Below are positions 46,905 to 56,765 of a stretch of DNA of 64,000 bases, one piece after another. Source of the stretch: Ephydatia muelleri (taxonomy: Eukaryota > Porifera > Demospongiae > Spongillida > Spongillidae); contig JABACO010000022.1 in the NCBI GenBank assembly GCA_013339895.1, forward strand, positions 4,366,610-4,430,609. The letters run 5' to 3'. The first letter of the stretch is position 1; each line of letters opens with the position of its first letter. The position numbers and the translations under genes were made by a program. Under the pieces are notes generated by a model that had not been told where the DNA came from, ran no database searches, and worked only from the letters and a program-made list of their open reading frames with translations.

Positions 46905-47170
46905 TCGCATGGCTGGGCTCCTGAAGGTATGGGAACTTTGTAAGAGGGTTAAAGGTGTGCCCTTGGGAAAGAATGTCCCGTCTCCGCATAGAAAATGTGA
47001 TATTCATCAGTTCTTGCACAGTATGCATATTAGGGTTTGATTTGCTGCACTCAAATTTCAAAACCCGATTGTGACGTTCAAAGGATGTTTCATCTTCACC
47101 AGGAGGAATTGGAGGAAGCTCAAAAACGTGTCCTTTATGTTTGGTGGAAGAAGCCTTTTGAACCACACTC
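46905..47170 (-). CDS. SAMD3-like protein, upstream exon (partial)
   Basis: Reads RRRPKTPRKASVHDQS, then PPIPPGEDETSFERHNRVLK, then MHTVQELMNITFSMRRRDIL and FPYLQEPSHA, ending near a possible donor (GCGA|GTTGTG). The order P-P-I-P-x-G-E-D-E, R-H-N-x-V-L-K, x-F-x-x-R-R-x-x-I, Y-P-F/Y-L-Q is the central block of SAMD3-like proteins. The frame is open to 47529, but the part beyond about 47170 does not resemble the family, so the start is not fixed. The N-terminal exons are absent. Confidence 0.6.
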
Positions 47171-47438
47171 TGATCATGAACTGAAGCTTTTCTGGGGGTT
47201 TTTGGTCTCCGTCGTTGTAGATGTATTGTTTGTATGTGAGGTGTTTGTATGCAGAACACCTCCATGCATTTGAAGTGAGCAGAGAAAAACCTAGTCTTAT
47301 ACAATTTTGCAAGCAAAGAGACTTGGCTGACTACCATCCACTTGCTTTGTACAAACTTACTAATGCAATGTACATTGTACCCAAATAGATTATTAAATGT
47401 TGGTGTGAAATTGTGTAAATCATCAAACGTTCTCCACA

Positions 47439-47546
47439 GTGTGCATAGCACACTAGGAATGTGCATATCACTGTCACACCTATGTGGTTGTGTGCCCAGC
47501 ACACCTAACACACTAGAGTGTGCCGTCACACCATAGGTGTGACGGC
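47439..47546. repeat. Right cluster of palindromes
   Basis: GTGTGCATAGCACAC (47439-47453), GTGTGCCCAGCACAC (47490-47504) and a 25-base perfect palindrome of 11-3-11 form (47522-47546; arm GCCGTCACACC, centre ATA). A CACAC-TAGA-GTGTG lies between them. Same word family as the left cluster. Confidence 0.85.
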
Positions 47547-48118
47547 GATTTGGTGTGCTTCACACACCACATTTTTTACAGTGTTCCCCCCTCTTAGGTG
47601 GCCAGCCAACTGTAACAGTTTCTTTTCCTCCTTCCATCCATCCCACTCAGATGTCCTGTCTAGTGATGGCAGCCAATCATCGAACAGAATCTCTTTGAGA
47701 AGGAATCAATTGGTGGAGCCTTCCCAGACCGTTTACTTGGTGGATATGTTGTCAATGGTGATGATGATGGAGATCCTCTGTTGCTGGAAACACTATACTT
47801 TGCTTCATACTATCTCCTGGTTCCGACAACTGCGATTTGGTGTGCTTCACACACCACATTTTTTACAGTGTTCCCCCCTCTTAGGTGGCCAGCCAACTGT
47901 AACAGTTTCTTTTCCTCCTTCCATCCATCCCACTCAGATGTCCTGTCTAGTGATGGCAGCCAATCATCGAACAGAATCTCTTTGAGAAGGAATCAATTGG
48001 TGGAGCCTTCCCAGACCGTTTACTTGGTGGATATGTTGTCAATGGTGATGATGATGGAGATCCTCTGTTGCTGGAAACACTATACTTTGCTTCATACTAT
48101 CTCCTGGTTCCGACAACT
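47545..48118. repeat. Exact tandem duplication, 287-base period, across a transposon junction
   Basis: 47545-47831 and 47832-48118 read the same by eye. Each unit contains the last 39 bases of the CACTA-like element (GCGATTTGGTGTGCTTCACA to CAGTG) plus about 248 bases of the gypsy gag flank. The repeated bases GCG sit at both joints, suggesting microhomology. It happened after the CACTA-like insertion and looks recent. Confidence 0.92.
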
Positions 48119-48662
48119 GCGCCTTCAGAAGAGCTATTTCCTCGTCCTTGGATTGGATGATGCCATCGAATTCTCTCAGCTGAGCACAATTAGCCTTCCA
48201 CACCTCCTGCAGGCGATTTGTGCTTGTGACAAGAGCTGCCTTTACCTCTTCTAGCTCCTTATTAACTTCCTCCAGGGCTTCTCGCAACTTGTCTTCCTCG
48301 CCTCTCTCTTCTGGACCTTCGCCGGATCCTGGCTCATCTTTTAGTGAGGTATCGTTCGTCTTTGCCAGAGGTGGCGCGTCTAGGAAAACTCCGTCGGCAT
48401 TCTGTAGTTGCAGGTGCACTCCACTCCTATCTTCCGCTTCCTTCGTCACGATCTGAACGTTTGCTAGTTCACGTTCATCTTCCATGAGTTTGCCTTCAAT
48501 GGTTTGCAGTACTTCAGCTGCCGAAGCTCTCGTTGGCAAACCCTTAGCTGTGGTTATTTGGATAACAAATGTCGACGTGAGGCGTTTCGAGCTGAGGGGA
48601 AACACGGTATCCTGCCGTACGCGCGGTTGGGCAGCCTCTTCGGAAGCATTTCTAGTTGCCAT
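48119..48662 (-). pseudogene. Gypsy fossil gag, N-terminal part
   Basis: Open minus-strand frame starting MATRNASEEAAQPRVRQDTV, with an E/K-rich coiled-coil-like middle (EEDKLREALEEVNKELEEVK). It continues to the left into gag sequence up to the CACTA-like insertion. Position after the primer site and before the knuckle fits gag. Assigned by context. Confidence 0.65.
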
Positions 48663-48950
48663 ACCGAAAGTACCGGCTGGTTATCAACTAACTCCAATAC
48701 TGAAAAGTTAAGAACTACGATTCACGCAGATCGACTCGGGACTCCCAAATGTAGCGCTCAGTGGCGTGGTGACTATTTCATGGCTGGGGGGGCCTCAATA
48801 TGTGATGCGCCCCCCCCCCCCCCTCACTTCCTAGCGTTTACATGTAACACTTTCCGCAAGCAGCAAATCAACGCAATTGTGTTCAATTCAGTGCGGTGTT
48901 GCATGTATACTACACATGTAAATTGTTATGCAAAAGGCATGATCAATTTA

Positions 48951-50580
48951 TCAAAGCAAAGCTCGGGACAATTCCGCCGAGCTGCGAGCGAATTCATCAA
49001 TAATTGCATCACTATTAATCGTTTTCAAAATTTTCCTTTCAACTGCTATTAGCAGTAGCCCATCTAGTCTCTCCTGCATCATTGTTGATCTCAGTCGAGT
49101 CTTGACCCTTTTCAGTGCAGAAAAACTACGTTCAGCTGTGCATGAACTAATAGGGATGGCCAAAGCTATTGAATATGCCTTACTGAGCTCGGGAAATGCA
49201 TTCACTAGGTGATACTTGGGATTGCAAAGGAGACTTAATGCAGCCGAAAAAGACAAATTCAAATTACAGTTATCACTTCGATTTTCTTCGCCATCTTCCT
49301 CATTCATTGTAGAACAATCACTTTCATCTTCTGAAATGCTGTTTGGTTGCGTAAAATTGAATCGTTTATACGCAGTGGAAAAATTCCACAGTTCCTCGGA
49401 GCACCTAGAAGAATCCAAATTGTATTTCTCGCAAAATGCTGCTACCTGGGATTGCAGACATTTCACTGTTTTTACTGACACATTAAATGATGAGAAATTG
49501 ACAGGCGAAAAAACAGATAGCGACTGCAATAGTGATTTGTTATTCTCAAATCGGTTTCTCAAGGACACAAGGTGAGTGTCAACTACAACATAAAAAGTGT
49601 TGCGTTTCCACACGGATTCAGGCGTCTCAACTTCAAAGCACTCTTCTGCATGATTTGCAAGATCACTTCCCTTGTCTTTGCGGCGACGAATACGACTGGT
49701 TTTCCATTCTATGTCACCATAACCTGCCGTAGCTTCTTCCATCCTCTGAATAGTGTCACTAGCAGAGTTTCTAATTTTTTCCAAAGAATCAATTGCACTT
49801 TGCACCATGACCAGCGCGTTGCAAATATCCATGTTCACAGTTTGCAAATAACGGCTCAGAGGTCCGGTGACTACAAAGATCTCCTGGAAAAGATACATGG
49901 TTGCCATGAATTGCTTTGTATTGACAGAAGGAAGCAATCCAGTTGCATCAGATCTGTGCTTTGTATCAAATGTGTTATCCATTCGAATTTTGTCAAGAGT
50001 TAGAATAATACATTCATGACGCTCCACAAAAGTATTCACGCACCTTTCCCGCGAATTCCATCTAGCGGTATTCAAGCGCTTAAGAGAACGAATAGCCAAC
50101 CCTTTAGAGACCTGCATGTCTTCAAATATGGAATGGACTTTGGAAGATTTGCTGAAGAGGAGATACAGGGTCTCTAAATTACCAAACAGAGTGACAACGT
50201 CTATTGCAACTGATGCTGTATCCGAAAGAACTAAATTTAGCGTATGGGCATAACAATGAGTGTATAAAATATTGGGATTTATTCTTTGCTGAATTAGTGC
50301 TTGTAAACCATTATAACAACCACTCATATTGGATGCCCCATCATACGTTTGAGCTACCAGTTTCTTGAATGATACATCTTTGGATTGTAAAGTCGAGTAA
50401 ATAACAGTAAATAGGTCTTCAGCTGCTGTTCCCATAGCTCTTTGACAAGCCAAAAGGTGCTCAGAAACGCAACCATTCGGATGAACTATTCTTACACATA
50501 TGCTTATCTGCTCATGATGTGTAACATCTGGAGTTGTGTCAACAATTAAAGCCCAAGCTTTGCATTTTTTAATTGCTTTG
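48951..50580 (-). CDS. hAT transposase, catalytic and dimerisation part
   Basis: Open frame to the stop at 48951, extending upstream of its first Met (50453) to about 50580 (reading NIVKAIKKCKAWALIVDTTP then DVTHHEQISICVRIV). Visible: QTYDGASNMSGCYNGLQALI and THCYAHTLNLVLSD (catalytic RNase H-like region with the conserved D and C-x-x-H), LNTARWNSRE, and the hATC dimerisation block (LSKAYSIALAIPISSCTAER, SFSALKRVKTRLRSTM). Typical of ZMYM1/TTF-zinc-finger hAT proteins. It is separated from the N-terminal frame by a single shift near 50580, so the protein as read is in two parts. Confidence 0.92.
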
Positions 50581-51666
50581 ACAATATTCTAGGCTAATTT
50601 GATGACTTATGATGGAAACTAGCTTGTTTTGAGTATCATTACTTAAAAATGTTAGTTTAGATCCCCTTCCTCTTTTTCCATGTTCCTTGAGCTGTGCTTC
50701 TTTCACATCACATAGGTGCTTTTGCATTGTGACATCGTAAAGGGCAAGATATTTCAATATTTCTAGAAAATTGCCCAAATTTGCAGAATCGTCGGTAAAA
50801 GATTCTCGATGTCTGCGTAAAGGTATTCCTTGGTGACTAAGAAATATTATAGCGTCCACAATGCGTTTCAAAAGTGCTCTATTTGCATCAACTTCCGCTT
50901 TGCGATGAGCCGCTTCCGCCTTCGACTGTTCAGCAAAGCATTCAATGATCGTTTGGTCCTGCAAAAAAATAGCTTGAGCAAGGACAGCGTTCTGATGTGC
51001 ACTTGAACCTTCATGTCTTGCTATACCACTGCATTGTTTTTTCCAATTTGAGTACCCGTTCATTGTAAAAGCATTGCCCTGTTTTACTCTCTGATGTTCA
51101 CCTCTCAAGGAAGCATCAGTGAACAGAAGACATGGTATGCAAAAGAGAGCATTCTTGCTTTGGGAGTAAGAAACCCATTGCCTTTTGGTATTGTCAGGAT
51201 GAAAGAACACCTTTTGTGAACAATACCTGTACTTATCGACTCCACATTTTACTTTTGTAGCTATTAGGTCACTTTTGAAAGGCTGACACGGGCCAAGCGT
51301 GATTATATGCTCTTTTTCTAATAGGCTGAGCTTTTGGCCAACCAATCTTGATGGATCGATGGTACCTGTTGCTTCTTCAGAAATGCTGACTGATGCGAAT
51401 GGTATAGTGCTACATTTGAAATTGCTGGCAATTTCAGCACCACTGTTAGTTTCTATCTGGTCTAAATAAGGGACAAATTCTGTGTTCGTACAATCCGATT
51501 CTTCACTGCAGGCTCCATCGCTTTCTGAACAAACAGTGTGTTCAGGATCCTCATCGCTTGAATCAATCACATGTACTGTGGTGGCTGCAACAGACTCAAC
51601 TGGCATTACAGTGTGTACAATGTGTACATCTACATGTAATACTTCAGAAGGATCAATAACTGTACT
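50569..51666 (-). CDS. hAT transposase, N-terminal part (TTF-type zinc finger)
   Basis: A frame with the TTF-type finger region: FHPDNTKRQWVSYSQSKNAL, FCIPCLLFTDASLRG, SGIARHEGSSAHQNAVLAQA, then GIPLRRHRESFTDDSANLGN. It is open upstream of its first Met (51606) to about 51666. A likely short first exon starts at 51820 (MERGKRKKSGATNRREKRMR) and could splice at AGATTAG|GTGAGTT. The stop at 50569 is caused by one frame change. The rest of the domain continues in the other frame. Confidence 0.85.
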   Translation of the reverse strand, partial: STVIDPSEVLHVDVHIVHTVMPVESVAATTVHVIDSSDEDPEHTVCSESDGACSEESDCTNTEFVPYLDQIETNSGAEIASNFKCSTIPFASVSISEEATGTIDPSRLVGQKLSLLEKEHIITLGPCQPFKSDLIATKVKCGVDKYRYCSQKVFFHPDNTKRQWVSYSQSKNALFCIPCLLFTDASLRGEHQRVKQGNAFTMNGYSNWKKQCSGIARHEGSSAHQNAVLAQAIFLQDQTIIECFAEQSKAEAAHRKAEVDANRALLKRIVDAIIFLSHQGIPLRRHRESFTDDSANLGNFLEILKYLALYDVTMQKHLCDVKEAQLKEHGKRGRGSKLTFLSNDTQNKLVSIISHQISLEYCQSN

Positions 51667-52195
51667 AACTGAAATTGCTTCTGCTGCTTTCCTCGCTGGC
51701 AGAACCTGAGCGGCTTACAAATGCATCCATGAACTCACCTAATCTCTTGTTTTCATCAGCTCGCATCCTCTTCTCCCGTCGATTCGTTGCACCAGACTTT
51801 TTTCGTTTTCCTCTCTCCATCGCATGCACTTAAACGTTTGAAACAGCGTTATGTAGTTCTATTTATTGCCATCCACAGAACTATATAGAGTTTATCGTTA
51901 CTCGAGATAACATCGTATCACCTTCATTGTTGTACAATATACACGGTAATTCCTGTAAGAAGGCGTTAATAATGTTATGACGTCACGTCCTTATTTAATC
52001 AAATAATGATGTTTTATTGGCGTTCCCTAGTATTACGGCGCCCCATCATTTTGGCTCCGGCCTGGGTCCCCAGGCCCCCCCTGGCCACCACGCCACTGGT
52101 AGCGCTCACGTAGTTATCAAAATCTCATTCACCAATCATATATCGTATATCTCCAATTACCCAACTGATTACATGTACCTAACTAATTACATACC

Positions 52196-52569
52196 AGTTC
52201 AGAACTGCCAGTTGTAATTGCGCGCAATGTCGACCTCTTCAAACCGTATTCATTAATTGTATTGTGAACGTCTAGTTATTTTCATAGAAAACCACGAATC
52301 CGTCGTAGTTGCCAATGAATACTAATGACGGAACCAAAATGCCATTCTCTCTTCCACCATCGTCAGTGTCAACGTCCCATTTGCAAAGCACGAAATCACC
52401 CGTCTTGAACTCTCTTTTTTCACCCGCCATTTTGGTTTTAACGTAAAAATGTCTATGGGTTTTAATGGTTATCAATTATCCGAGAAAATATCGGATACCG
52501 GCCGGATTCTGGATGGAAAAAAAAAGTCTGTTTCTAAATAACTTTTAGAACTATCCGGATACAAACCCT
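52196..52569. other. Flank of the gypsy fossil, with one small minus frame
   Basis: Contains a minus-strand frame 52272-52475 (MAGEKREFKTGDFVLCKWD, then GILVPSLVFIGNYDGF) that could be a first exon of an unknown gene or part of the Merlin-like element. Its section at 52289-52331 recurs inverted at 37457-37490. No confident identity. Confidence 0.4.
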
Positions 52570-52571
52570 TA

Positions 52572-52755
52572 CGGTGGCCCAGTAGGTCGCGCCCTGAGAC
52601 ACTTGCACCACGCACTAATCGAAGTTTGCACAGCGCATATTTTGATGTTTGCACTTGCACCGCGCACTTATCGAGGTTTGCACAGCGCATTAATCGCGCA
52701 CTAATCGAGGTTTGCACCGCGCATTTACACCGCGCACTGCTTGAGATTTACACAG
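52572..52755. repeat. Left subterminal repeat array
   Basis: About 184 bases made of variants of GCACTAATCGAGGTTTGCAC and TTGCACCGCGCA, the reverse complement of the array at 58650-58915. Confidence 0.88.
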
Positions 52756-52923
52756 CGCACTAGAGTGGAACCACGTATAAATGACCCAGTAATGGCACCG
52801 TGTTTCTATGCAACCTATGCTTTATTATTTTACATGCATAGCGGGGACATAAAGAGAGACTTTATTTGAAAAAAATATTTATTTGATTTTGTATTTTGTA
52901 TTTTTTCAAGTTTATAATTGAAA

Positions 52924-55829
52924 TTACAACACAACACATGTCTCCAAGATCAAATTCGATACTTGGCCACTTTCAGCTTCAGGTTCCCCTGTTTCTTCAA
53001 TTGAAACTTCATCTGCCATGTCTGGGTCATCATCATCCAGATGCCACTGATTTATTAGGGCTTCTTCATCAATTTCAGAGGAGCGACTGTGTGTTCTGGT
53101 AGATGGAACAGCTTCTATACCTTTAGTGTGACTCATAAGCAGCCTTTCCTTAATCTTCTCAAGTGTGACTTTGCTGACTCCTGGCTTCAAGTTTAAGTCA
53201 CACTTTGATCTTCCTTCTTCTGCGGATGGCAGTGACCAAACTCCTAATTCAATGTCATCTTTGATTTTCCCATAAGGCTTGTACTTTGGTTCTCCAGGAT
53301 TAAATTCTGAAGGCGCTGGTCTCCTGTGACTTTTATACTCACAAATCATCCATGGCCGTGGCCCCAAGCAAGTATATATTCATGTAATTTCTAGCATGTC
53401 TAAAGAAATTACGAATAATACTCAGAGGAACCTTGTCCACCATGGCGATGGGCAGGTTCTCCAGCATGCTCTCGTATGTGTACCTGCTGCGTCCTCATCC
53501 ACCGCTTCACCCAACCCCAGCAGAGTTCTATGGGGTTCAGTTCAGAGGGTGATACTTCGGCAAAAACTCACATCTGTGTCCCTGAGTCTCTATTTGCAGC
53601 TGCAGAGCAGACGTTTGGTTGAGAAAGTCTGGACACTGAGACAACCTATAAAGATGTAGACTCTGACTGGCTTATTTCCTGGTCCATCAACCCACTTACC
53701 ATCCAATGTCATGTCTGGTTTCAGAAGGCCCCTTTCCCATAATACTTGTCGAATGCCTTTTGGCATGTTCACATAATTGTTGGGATCCAGACTTGGGGAA
53801 TAAAATGGAGGGCCATCTCCTTCACTGAAGATCATTGGTTGCACATCCCCTTTTCGAAATGTCCTTGGCTCCGACCATGACCCATCTTCCAACTGCTCCT
53901 GCACCATCATATTGGAATTTGGGTAATCCTCTTCAAGGGTTGCAGCCCGCATATTGCACCCCTTTGTTCCCCCATACTTCATGCATATTCATGCAATTGA
54001 CATTCAAGGCATCCAGCGGGTACTTTGAGTGACCACTTGACCAGTCAAATATGAAGAGAGCTTGATCACCTACTCAAGCATCTTGTCTCCATCCCAGTAG
54101 CCCTCACTGAGCTTTGCCATACTGAAAGACATGAAAGCCATAGTAGCAACCTTTGTGAGCGGTGAAATACTTGCATGGGGGCTTTCCCTCAATGGTTCTC
54201 TTAGCATTAATGGCTGCCATGTCTTCTTCAGCCATCCAATGCTCTCATTTACAAATGCTGTTATCATGATGCCTTGGGCCCTCTACTTTCTTCAGCAGCC
54301 GTCCAATGAAATCTGGAGGCATCCATCTCATCCTGGCTCCATCATATGCCTTGAAAATGGAAATGGTAACTGATGTTGCACACCACCATGCTTTATACCC
54401 TCCCTTAAAACTTCCATTGCACTACCTTGTGGAATGTCATCCACATGAAGCTGAACCTTTGCCCCCTCTCCATCTCTCACCTCCATTGTGGTATTCCCCA
54501 CATTGCGGCCCGCTCTACTGTCATTGGGCTAAGGTACAGAAATGATTCTTTTCCCAGCTCACTCATGACGTTTACAAAATGGCGCCTTTGGGCCTTCACA
54601 TCGGGCCTTTCATGGCCATCAGCAAACCCTGTTTTCCCATTAATTCTCTGGTACTTTATCCCCAAGGAGTGCAACCGTTTCCCTACAGTTTCCCACACTA
54701 CAGCTATGGGAGCAATACCAGTAAAGTACTCTGGTAGGTTGGAAAGCACTTCTCCATTGATGTAGTGTTTAAAGGAAGTTAGTTATCCCTGGTTCGCCAT
54801 CTTTGTCACAATTTTTGTGAATCCAGCCCATGACCTTGATTCTGATCTCTGGCTCATCAAGAAGGAAACTTCTGGTCCATCTTCCCCTGAAGTAAAGACA
54901 TATGTGGTTTTGGCATTGCCTGTACTCCCGTTCCCACCGCAGTATGGTAGAGATGGATACAATATTATTTGACCACTCCTTTGCTTGGGTAGCAAGGTAG
55001 GTCCAATAGGCAGGGGCAGAAGTCGTCACCACTGCTTTATAGAAGTTCATTACACAGATTATGCGCTTTGTCAACGCCGTGCTCTTTGCAAAGCTGAGAA
55101 ACTCCATTTCTTTCCTTTCCTCTGGTACCAACAGGTCCAAAGTAGTTTCTGGATCGGTGAGGGCCTTTTGAAGCCTTTCGAACTGATTCTTTGACATTAC
55201 ATAGTATGCCTCCCAGTCAGAGACTGTTTGGGCAACCCTCTTCTTGGTTTCTCCTGCTTTGTGTGTAAAGCCTTCTGCGTTTAGCCTCTCCAATATGCAG
55301 CTTTCCTAGCTGCATCGTGGTTGGCCACAGGCTGTGTCCCTAACAGAGACCGTCTCCCTGCACCGGGTCTTGATCCTCCCCTTGTATCAGAGGCTCGGTA
55401 GGTGAGTTTTACTTTTACAGCCCGGCATAGTGTTGATGTCATCGATGTTGTTGGAGTATGATCTGGTTGTGTAGTTGGGGTGGGGGGGGGGAGGGGCTGC
55501 TGATGGTAGATCTTGTGCAGATCCCTGTTGTTTGAACAATGGGCTTGCCAATAACCTTTGCCTAGTACCTAGAACGTAGCTCTCATCAGGGTCCTCTACT
55601 GTCACTCTTTTGCTTTTCGAATGTCCTACTGGGTTGTAGGTCAGATGGAAGTACCACTTTTCCCTGTCACTACGGAAACGGAGCGTCTCATCCACACTTT
55701 TAATGGATGTGCAAGGAATCTGTCCTGATAAGAGCTTTTCCCACTCTCTCTCTCATGCACAGGTTTAGGTTTCTTTCCACCAAGGCTTGCCATAGAGTAG
55801 GGTTGAGCCAAAACGCAGCGCGCGCGCAA
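52924..55829 (-). pseudogene. IS630/pogo-like DDE transposase, decayed
   Basis: Seven minus-strand frame pieces in order from 55829. MASLGGKKPKPVHERESGKS; VDETLRFRSDREKWYFHLTY; EEYRQCQNHICLYFRG-type helix-turn-helix region ending GEPGITNFL (54769-55293). Then KRLHSLGIKYQRINGKTGFA and DGHERPDVKAQRRHFV (54477-54749). Then AKLSEGYWDGDKMLE, the GYW motif. Then MPKGIRQVLWERGLLKPDM, GHRCEFLPKYH and, one frame over, SELNPIELCWGWVKR (last catalytic acidic residue in the N-P-I-E block, about 53500). Then LSIIRNFFRHARNYMN and YKSHRRPAPSEFNPGEPKY. This order matches the DDE superfamily proteins of Tc1/pogo type common in sponges and cnidarians. About six frame changes or stops, so inactive. AATAAA-type signals follow near 52875-52890. 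Confidence 0.75.
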
Positions 55830-55925
55830 GATGGAATGTTAAAATATTAAACACCCGTTAACAATAACAAAAGGAGTTAATGATTAAAATATAATGCGTT
55901 GATAAATGAAGGAGTGAACTGCAAA
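55830..55925. other. Spacer between transposase and kinase pseudogene
   Basis: Ninety-six AT-rich bases, no features. Both neighbours are on the minus strand. Confidence 0.5.
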
Positions 55926-56720
55926 TCAAAGTGCCATAAACTGCTGCAGAACTGCTAGTGCACTTGGACGTTCCGCCTGATCAAGCCGTGTACACTGTGC
56001 ACACACATTCAAATAAGGCTCTGGTACTGCATCAGTGGATGGTGGTTCAGGTCATAGTTAATATGTACCACATACTTTAGCAGTGATTTGTATGCCATCC
56101 ATTGTACCCCAGACTCTGCGGGAATTAGTGGTCAGTTCTATTAGAACACAACATACGGAATAGATGTGATCTTTTTCCATCATAATACATCTCTGGGGCC
56201 TTGTATGGTACAGTCCCTGCACCACACCCCTTTGATGATTTGATAGTAGCTAGTACATCTTGCAGTCCTAAGTCACATACATAGACATGATGACTTCCAG
56301 TAACCTGTATATAATGTATTGTGAATGCATGTAACTTTTTGGTTTTACATAACCACTTACCATGATGTTAGATGGCTTTACATGTATGTCATGGTGAATA
56401 ACTCTGGGGTCTCTGCCATGCATACAGGTTAGAGCTTTGTTAATTTGCAAAGCGATGCTTGCTACCAGTGGGTCAGCCAATACAATACCATGGATTCCAC
56501 TTCTTGCAACTTATGTAGTGGGTAGATCATAAAGCTAACCACAAAGCAATGATCACCTTTCTGGGAAACCATAGCACATTTCTGGGGAACTCCTACTTTC
56601 TGAGGAACCCCTACTTTCTGGGGAACTGAAACTGCAACTTCCTGGGGGACTGAAATATCTTCTCCATCCTGGGAAACTGAATTTTCTCGATCCTGGAGAA
56701 CTGATTTATGACCATGGGAA
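55926..56720 (-). pseudogene. Protein kinase (TKL/IRAK-like) pseudogene with intron
   Basis: Minus-strand kinase signatures in order: hinge region HCFVVSFMIYPLHKLQEV; after a frame change, LADPLVASIALQINKAL and HGRDPRVIHHDIHVKPSNIM (catalytic loop, HRD written HHD). An intron follows with donor ATCATG|GTAAGT and acceptor TTATATACAG (56304). Then GSHHVYVCDLGLQDVLATIK (DFG written DLG), GAGTVPYKAPEMYY (APE), a frame change, EKDHIYSVCCVLIELTTNSR, and, after two stops, CTRLDQAERPSALAVLQQFM to a stop at 55926. Two frame changes and two stops mark it as dead. The retained intron excludes a processed copy. An upstream repeated VPQKVG stretch reads in the same direction. Confidence 0.7.
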
Positions 56721-56765
56721 TCTTTATATACACTAAATGTAAGATGATTATTTAATGCTGTAACA

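Larger units (their letters stand above)
42015..47585 (-). mobile_element. CACTA-like (EnSpm/CMC) element carrying a SAMD3-like gene
   Basis: Element proper 42017-47583, flanked by a 2-bp duplication TT (42015-42016 and 47584-47585). Ends: left CACTGTTAAAAAAACTTG, right end read inward CACTGTAAAAAATGTGG, continuing into GTGTGC/GCACAC words. A CACTG terminus, a 2-bp target duplication and clustered subterminal repeats fit the CACTA/Mirage group, but no CACTA-type transposase is visible. Inside on the minus strand are exons of a SAMD3-like protein, and between them a whole LINE copy (about 42930-46850). It interrupts the gag of the gypsy fossil between L-R-G-G and K-A-L-Q-E-W. Without the LINE the element would be about 1.65 kb. 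Confidence 0.7.
48751..52106 (-). mobile_element. hAT transposon with 8-bp target duplication
   Basis: Element 48759-52098 (3340 bases). Inverted ends are CAGTGGCGTGGTG on both sides, with an 8-bp direct duplication GTAGCGCT at 48751-48758 and 52099-52106. It lies inside the right LTR of the gypsy fossil: removing it restores TGTAGCGCTCACG, the same as the left LTR. It encodes a ZMYM1-like hAT transposase. A C run (48810-48823) lies near the left end. One frame change separates the two long coding pieces. Confidence 0.95.
38291..52191 (-). mobile_element. Ty3/gypsy fossil hosting two other transposons
   Basis: An old minus-strand gypsy element. Both ends carry a short direct repeat (TGTAGCGCTCACG ... 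AACTAATTACA) with target duplication TACC at 38287-38290 and 52192-52195. From its 5' side (right): LTR, primer-binding-like site next to 48749 (minus strand TGGGAGTCCCGAG), gag (48662 down to about 47590, continuing at 42014-41600), a CCHC knuckle, protease, RT, RNase H and integrase (41700-38505), a purine tract, LTR. The gag is split by the CACTA-like element, and the right LTR by a hAT element. The pol is largely readable but has several breaks. Clearly old. Confidence 0.88.

Noticed and set aside
47171-47529. 5' extension of the SAMD3-like exon frame
   Set aside because: The frame is open but the peptide does not resemble the family and lies in the palindrome-rich terminal region.
42017-47583. 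Polinton/Maverick, because of the size and TIRs
   Set aside because: No polymerase B, integrase, capsid or packaging gene; 2-bp duplication instead of 6-bp; the RT inside belongs to a LINE.
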